Assembly (NCBI GenBank): GCA_028565635.1
Contig: JAOXYB010034796.1
Location: 1-10,100, forward strand
Length of the DNA: 10,100 bases
From: Phoronis ovalis
Taxonomy: Eukaryota > Phoronida > Phoronidae
Direction: 5' to 3'
The notes under the pieces: generated by a model
The model's input: the letters and a program-made list of their open reading frames with translations, nothing else
What the model was told of the DNA's origin: nothing
Databases searched by the model: none
Part shown: piece after piece, positions 8,201 to 10,100 of the stretch
Position numbering within the stretch: the first letter of the stretch is position 1
Layout of the letters: the number at the start of each line of letters is the position of its first letter
Position numbers and translations under genes: made by a program

Positions 8201-9183
8201 ATGTGATAAAGGTTAAATTTAGTAACGTTGGAATAATACGAGCTTACAATCAAAAGCACTGAAGACTCCACGAGCCTGTCAAGGAAGCAGCGTTCATGAA
8301 GTCTCAAACATTGATTCATAATTATGAACTGTATCCGATCACTTCCGAATGTCTAATGACGAAAACGCTTATGAAGACGTTGAGTAATTGTTTTCATCCT
8401 AGCTGACTAAATGTAATTGTGTTCTACTTCACTTTCTTTTTTGTCCATTTTAGCACTGGCAGATACCTCTAGGACGACGTTTCCGTTCGCTGAAGCTTTG
8501 GTTCGTTATGAGAATGTACGGTATCAAAGGCTTGCAAGATGTCATCAGAAAGGTAGGAATTCTACTATCATACTTGATAAACTTCGATAAACATTACATC
8601 TGATCCTTTGGAGAATATTTTCGGACAATGTTGTCTTCAGCTGTATACTGCGAAAGTGAAATGGTCTTCAATTCGTTGTAGGATGTGGCATTTGCCCATG
8701 ATTTTGAAGGTTTTGTAAAGGCCGACGACAGATTCGAAATAGTTGCGGAAGTTGTTCTTGGACTTGTATGTTTTAGACTTAAGGTAAGTGCGTACATAAT
8801 GCAGTTACAAAACTCATATTAGACGGTATAGTTGAATTTCAAATCCATGTGTATCAATATTGTATTTGAATGCTTCGCATGAAATATTAGATTCATATTT
8901 CCGCCTAGTTCGACTTTAGTTTATAGTACAGTCTACTTCTTCTAAATTAATATTTTCCTTTTGTTTTAAGGGACCCAACGAAATAAACGAAACACTCTAT
9001 AAAGCTATCAATGAAGATGGTCGCATACATCTAGTGCCTTCAAAAGTAAACGATATCTATTTTATAAGATTTGCCGTGTGCGCCACAAGAACTGAACAGA
9101 AAGATATTTCATTTGCTTGGAATGTAATAACAGAAATAGCCAGTAATATTCTAGCTTGTAGAAATGGGGTAGTTTCTACATAA
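2089..9183 (+). CDS. DDC: Aromatic-L-amino-acid decarboxylase, ten coding exons, complete
   Basis: Cytosolic PLP enzyme that decarboxylates aromatic L-amino acids (L-DOPA, 5-hydroxytryptophan, tyrosine or related) to monoamines. The ten exons join in frame to 483 residues (human DDC has 480), with GT/AG at every junction and no internal stop. Visible landmarks are the N-terminal [16 protein letters not shown] helix, VEPGY-like IEPGY, HAYFP (residues 77-81), [14 protein letters not shown] (about 102-115), AHSSVERAG with H193, ATLGTT (242-247), HVDAAYAG with D272 and A274, NPHKW with PLP-lysine K304, DPLYLKH with loop tyrosine Y333, and [14 protein letters not shown]. The retained H193 argues against an acetaldehyde synthase, where this position is Asn. 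PHKW rather than PSKW argues against histidine decarboxylase. Whether it prefers DOPA/5-HTP or tyrosine is unresolved. The start has A at -3, G at +4 and an in-frame TAA at 2083-2085. Confidence 0.96.
2290..3689 (+). other. Intron 1 (1400 bp), no gene seen
   Basis: Phase-0 intron, very AT-rich. It contains a small 8-bp tandem triplet (CGTTACAA, 3015-3038) and short hairpins such as GTTACCTCGGTAAC near 3101. A 98-codon frame at 2864-3160 shows no family resemblance and is treated as chance. The 3' end, TTCACAATTCTAG at 3677-3689, is a normal acceptor. Confidence 0.85.
3015..3038 (+). repeat. Three-unit 8-bp tandem repeat CGTTACAA
   Basis: Units lie at 3015-3022, 3023-3030 and 3031-3038; the third has C to T at position 6. 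It is a short slippage-type repeat within intron 1 with no evident role. Confidence 0.7.
3690..3803 (+). CDS. DDC: AADC exon 2 (residues 68-105)
   Basis: Reads [20 protein letters not shown] at its start and ends IGCIGFSW. It carries the substrate-pocket stretch around Y79, F80 and P81, at the same numbers as in human DDC. It is 114 bases, phase 0 at both ends, with donor TGG|GTAAGA at 3801-3809. Confidence 0.96.
4078..4200 (+). CDS. DDC: AADC exon 3 (residues 106-146)
   Basis: Starts [20 protein letters not shown] and ends KGGGVIQ, matching the conserved family block before the PLP-phosphate loop. It is 123 bases, phase 0. The acceptor is TTTCCTAG at 4070-4077 and the donor CAG|GTATTT is weaker than the others. 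Introns 2 (274 bp) and 3 (153 bp) on either side show nothing notable. Confidence 0.95.
4354..4488 (+). CDS. DDC: AADC exon 4 (residues 147-191)
   Basis: Starts [20 protein letters not shown] and ends LVAYFSDQ. It includes the TAS turn (148-150) that holds the PLP phosphate in this family; Thr148 stands where human DDC has Ser147. It is 135 bases, phase 0, with acceptor TTTTAG and donor CAG|GTATAA. Confidence 0.95.
4489..4807 (+). other. Intron 4 (319 bp), nothing seen
   Basis: Phase-0 intron ending TTATGTACACAG. It has no repeat or coding signal beyond frames that run in from the neighbouring exon. Confidence 0.85.
4808..4951 (+). CDS. DDC: AADC exon 5 (residues 192-239)
   Basis: Starts [16 protein letters not shown] and ends ARGLIPFY. 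It carries H193, equivalent to human H192, which stacks on the PLP ring and helps protonate the quinonoid in true decarboxylases. It is 144 bases, phase 0, with the strong donor TAT|GTAAGT. Confidence 0.96.
5160..5585. mobile_element. Foldback / long-inverted-repeat MITE in intron 5
   Basis: Two arms of about 125 bases (roughly 5160-5283 and 5463-5585) are imperfect reverse complements. Exact blocks include CCTAACATC (5160-5168) with GATGTTAGG (5577-5585), ACACGGAC (5213-5220) with GTCCGTGT (5524-5531), and CGTCTCGCCAG (5249-5259) with CTGGCGAGACG (5485-5495). The loop of about 180 bases holds a tandem duplication. No protein is encoded. I could not find a clear target-site duplication, so the outer limits and superfamily are uncertain. 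Confidence 0.8.
5343..5442 (+). repeat. Tandem duplication (53 + 47 bp) in the foldback loop
   Basis: Copy 1 (5343-5395) and copy 2 (5396-5442) both start TTTTAGTAAATCCGGTCC and end AGAGATCCTGGATGG. They are identical apart from a 6-base TAATTA present only in copy 1. The near-identity against the diverged arms suggests a recent duplication within the element. Confidence 0.92.
6201..6362 (+). CDS. DDC: AADC exon 6 (residues 240-293)
   Basis: Starts [20 protein letters not shown], continues through PICNKYNVW and [16 protein letters not shown], and ends LLDGVE. It provides T247, D272 (salt bridge to the PLP pyridine nitrogen) and A274. It is 162 bases, phase 0, with donor GAG|GTATGC. Confidence 0.97.
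6363..6700 (+). other. Intron 6 (338 bp), nothing seen
   Basis: Phase-0, AT-rich intron with T-runs near 6480 and 6580 and acceptor TTTGCTATATAG at 6689-6700. No repeat or coding signal. Confidence 0.85.
6701..6859 (+). CDS. DDC: AADC exon 7 (residues 294-346), PLP-lysine exon
   Basis: Contains FNFNPHKW with K304, the lysine that forms the internal aldimine with PLP, and DPLYLKH with Y333 of the mobile catalytic loop. The segment after the lysine reads [11 protein letters not shown], where most animal AADCs I recall read LLVNFDCSAMW. The loop [11 protein letters not shown] is two residues shorter than in human. It is 159 bases, phase 0, with donor AGG|GTAAGA. Confidence 0.97.
6915..7119. mobile_element. 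Palindromic MITE flanked by TA (Tc1/mariner-like)
   Basis: The ends are exact 16-base inverted copies when the flanking TA is included: TACACCCTGAGTGTCA at 6913-6928 and TGACACTCAGGGTGTA at 7106-7121. Similarity between the arms continues inward to a centre near 7018, for example TTTCTTAC blocks and CTTAT/ATAAG at the middle, so the whole element can fold as one hairpin. Flanking TA at both ends fits the TA target duplication of Tc1/mariner-type transposases. The superfamily is inferred from the target site only. Confidence 0.8.
7446..8125 (-). pseudogene. Decayed transposable-element coding sequence with C2HC-finger-like motif
   Basis: Read on the minus strand, three frames in turn look coding. 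Frame one (8125-8042) reads [13 protein letters not shown] and [10 protein letters not shown]. Frame two (8040 down to about 7735) begins with [15 protein letters not shown] and GKMKC and has stops at 7876-7878, 7783-7785 and 7732-7734. Frame three (about 7740-7446) has stops at 7653-7655, 7650-7652 and 7545-7547, and ends in TAA at 7446-7448. Frame three holds a glutamine-rich run, [13 protein letters not shown] and an acidic-basic EDDERRDK tail. A KNERGLxIHQxKMKC finger is a motif I associate with ORFs linked to reverse transcriptases of invertebrate retroelements; that assignment is from memory and moderate. No RT domain is visible, so this is at most a fragment. It lies antisense in intron 7. 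Confidence 0.5.
8454..8552 (+). CDS. DDC: AADC exon 8 (residues 347-379)
   Basis: Reads [20 protein letters not shown] and ends GLQDVIRK, the most conserved block of the C-terminal half. The Gly of PLGRR aligns with the plant position where Gly accompanies indolic and Ser phenolic substrates; Gly is also usual in animal DDC, so it does not settle substrate here. It is 99 bases, phase 0, with donor AAG|GTAGGA. Confidence 0.96.
8682..8783 (+). CDS. DDC: AADC exon 9 (residues 380-413)
   Basis: Starts [20 protein letters not shown] and ends [12 protein letters not shown], matching the family's DPRFEICVEV...LGLVCFRLK block. It is 102 bases, phase 0, with acceptor TCGTTGTAG and the strong donor AAG|GTAAGT. 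Flanking introns 8 (129 bp) and 9 (187 bp) are short and unremarkable. Confidence 0.95.
8971..9183 (+). CDS. DDC: AADC exon 10 (residues 414-483 and stop)
   Basis: Starts [20 protein letters not shown], includes the conserved HLVP and the [12 protein letters not shown] strand, and ends NGVVST followed by TAA at 9181-9183. Its length brings the protein close to human DDC. There is no long C-terminal extension such as animal histidine decarboxylases carry. The GGG|GTAGTT string at 9166-9174 could in principle act as a donor to a further exon, but the frame simply continues to a stop. Confidence 0.94.
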   Translation, partial: GPNEINETLYKAINEDGRIHLVPSKVNDIYFIRFAVCATRTEQKDISFAWNVITEIASNILACRNGVVST

Positions 9184-9226
9184 TTCTTATCATTTCTATA
9201 CATACATTATTATAAGGTTACAAAAA

Positions 9227-9236
9227 AATAAATAAA
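9227..9236 (+). terminator. Overlapping AATAAA poly(A) signals
   Basis: AATAAA occurs at 9227-9232 and 9231-9236, 44 bases after the stop codon, which predicts a 3' UTR of only about 60-80 bases. The region is A-rich, so chance occurrence is possible; another AATAAA lies at 9890-9895. Confidence 0.55.
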
Positions 9237-9239
9237 TTA

Positions 9240-10100
9240 TCTATGAGAGAAGAAATTTTGACCTATGAAACCAGTTTCAATTTTTGGACAACTTTCAGAT
9301 AAAATATCCTGTAGAATCCATTGTACAATCCCAATTTTACAGATCTTAATTTATTTAACAAATTAAATATAAACACTTCCTCAAATATGATGATCTAACC
9401 AGAAAAATTACCTTAAAAAAAAATCCAAATTTTTAATTCCATATAATCCAGATAATCATTTATTTAGTTTAATGTTTAAAATACTGTATTTGTTCATATT
9501 GAGACTTGTATCCTTTAACTGATCTAAGCTGGTTATTTTATTGCATCAGAGTTTACAATATATAGTCATATATATGTCAAATGTAACCAGACATGATATT
9601 ACTTCCAGATGTACTACTCCATCAGAGCAAGGCAAAGCATTATACATTTGCATCTATCTTTAATTATATTTAACTTCTTAATGGAGGTGCAAACAAAAAT
9701 AATAACAAACAAGAAATATTTCTCATTTACTACCACATACAGTTACTTATTTGCATGGTCTAGTAGCAGCTGCAGACGAGATACACTTCAAAAGATTTAC
9801 GTAAATTCATGTATATTTTTAAAAGTATCAAGACAATTTAAACCTTACATACCTTAAAAATAACCTTACACGCGCTCACAATTTTTACAAATAAAAAACA
9901 ACGCTAACATTAAAGAAATAATCATACTGTTATCAAAATATCGTTATTGGCCTATTTCTTCAGAAATACGCCTCACAATTTAAAATCACATTACCATTAT
10001 TTACTTCCAATTTTATCTTCTTATTTCTGTTTATATAACCATGCCAAGGGCTGTTACAAAGCTGCATATCCTATATAAAGGATAAGCAGCAATAATATAA
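9240..10100. other. AT-rich downstream flank, no gene seen
   Basis: No frame here is convincing. The 82-codon + frame at 9609-9857 is low-complexity and AT-driven. No tRNA, repeat array or inverted-repeat element was recognised. It may include the 3' UTR of a convergent neighbour, which cannot be shown from the sequence. Confidence 0.6.

Larger units (their letters stand above)
6860..8453 (+). other. Intron 7 (1594 bp) with a MITE and a decayed antisense coding remnant
   Basis: The longest intron, phase 0. It holds a palindromic TA-flanked MITE (6913-7121) and a minus-strand degraded coding sequence (7446-8125). The stretch 7122-7445 is plain AT-rich DNA; the string CTATATAATATAT occurs at both about 6899 and 7260. 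The acceptor TTTTTTGTCCATTTTAG at 8437-8453 is strong. Confidence 0.85.

Noticed and set aside
2089-9183. Histidine decarboxylase or glutamate decarboxylase as the identity
   Set aside because: NPHKW rather than the NPSKW I recall for animal HDC, FDCSAMW, no C-terminal extension, and overall block-by-block match to DDC; glutamate decarboxylase lacks these blocks.
9609-9857. 82-codon plus-strand frame downstream of the gene
   Set aside because: Composition follows the AT bias, no splice signals or recognisable motif.

Overview
This window is eukaryotic, from an invertebrate animal by its content. It is AT-rich and intron-rich, with perfect GT/AG splice junctions. It carries one complete multi-exon gene on the + strand for an aromatic-L-amino-acid decarboxylase (AADC/DDC family, PLP-dependent group II decarboxylase). 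There is no bacterial-style gene packing. The exact taxon cannot be told from the sequence; a marine invertebrate such as a lophotrochozoan is a guess only.

Layout. 1-217: an open frame ending at a strong splice donor, possibly the tail of an exon of an upstream gene (weak). 218-1038: AT-rich, nothing supportable. 1047-1335: a short non-autonomous transposable element with 45-bp inverted ends, an 8-9 bp target duplication and an internal 32-bp tandem array. 1345-2088: proximal upstream region of the decarboxylase gene, with an E-box-containing palindrome and a likely 5'-UTR splice acceptor just before the start codon. 2089-9183: ten coding exons (2089-2289, 3690-3803, 4078-4200, 4354-4488, 4808-4951, 6201-6362, 6701-6859, 8454-8552, 8682-8783, 8971-9183) that join without frameshift into 483 residues, against 480 in human DDC. 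9184-9236: a short 3' UTR with overlapping poly(A) signals. 9240-10100: AT-rich sequence with no supportable gene.

The introns hold most of the accessory content. Intron 5 carries a roughly 426-bp foldback element with an internal tandem duplication. Intron 7 carries a roughly 205-bp palindromic MITE flanked by TA. Intron 7 also holds, on the minus strand, a decayed coding sequence of about 680 bp with a C2HC-finger-like motif, probably a retroelement remnant.

The decarboxylase keeps the PLP lysine (K304), the catalytic-loop tyrosine (Y333), the PLP-stacking histidine (H193) and the PLP-binding aspartate (D272). It should therefore be an active decarboxylase making a monoamine (dopamine, serotonin, tyramine or a trace amine). 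The substrate cannot be fixed from sequence alone. All nine coding introns are phase 0. I see no convincing novel multi-gene system; the unusual material is the transposon-derived sequence and a few details of the enzyme and its gene structure.
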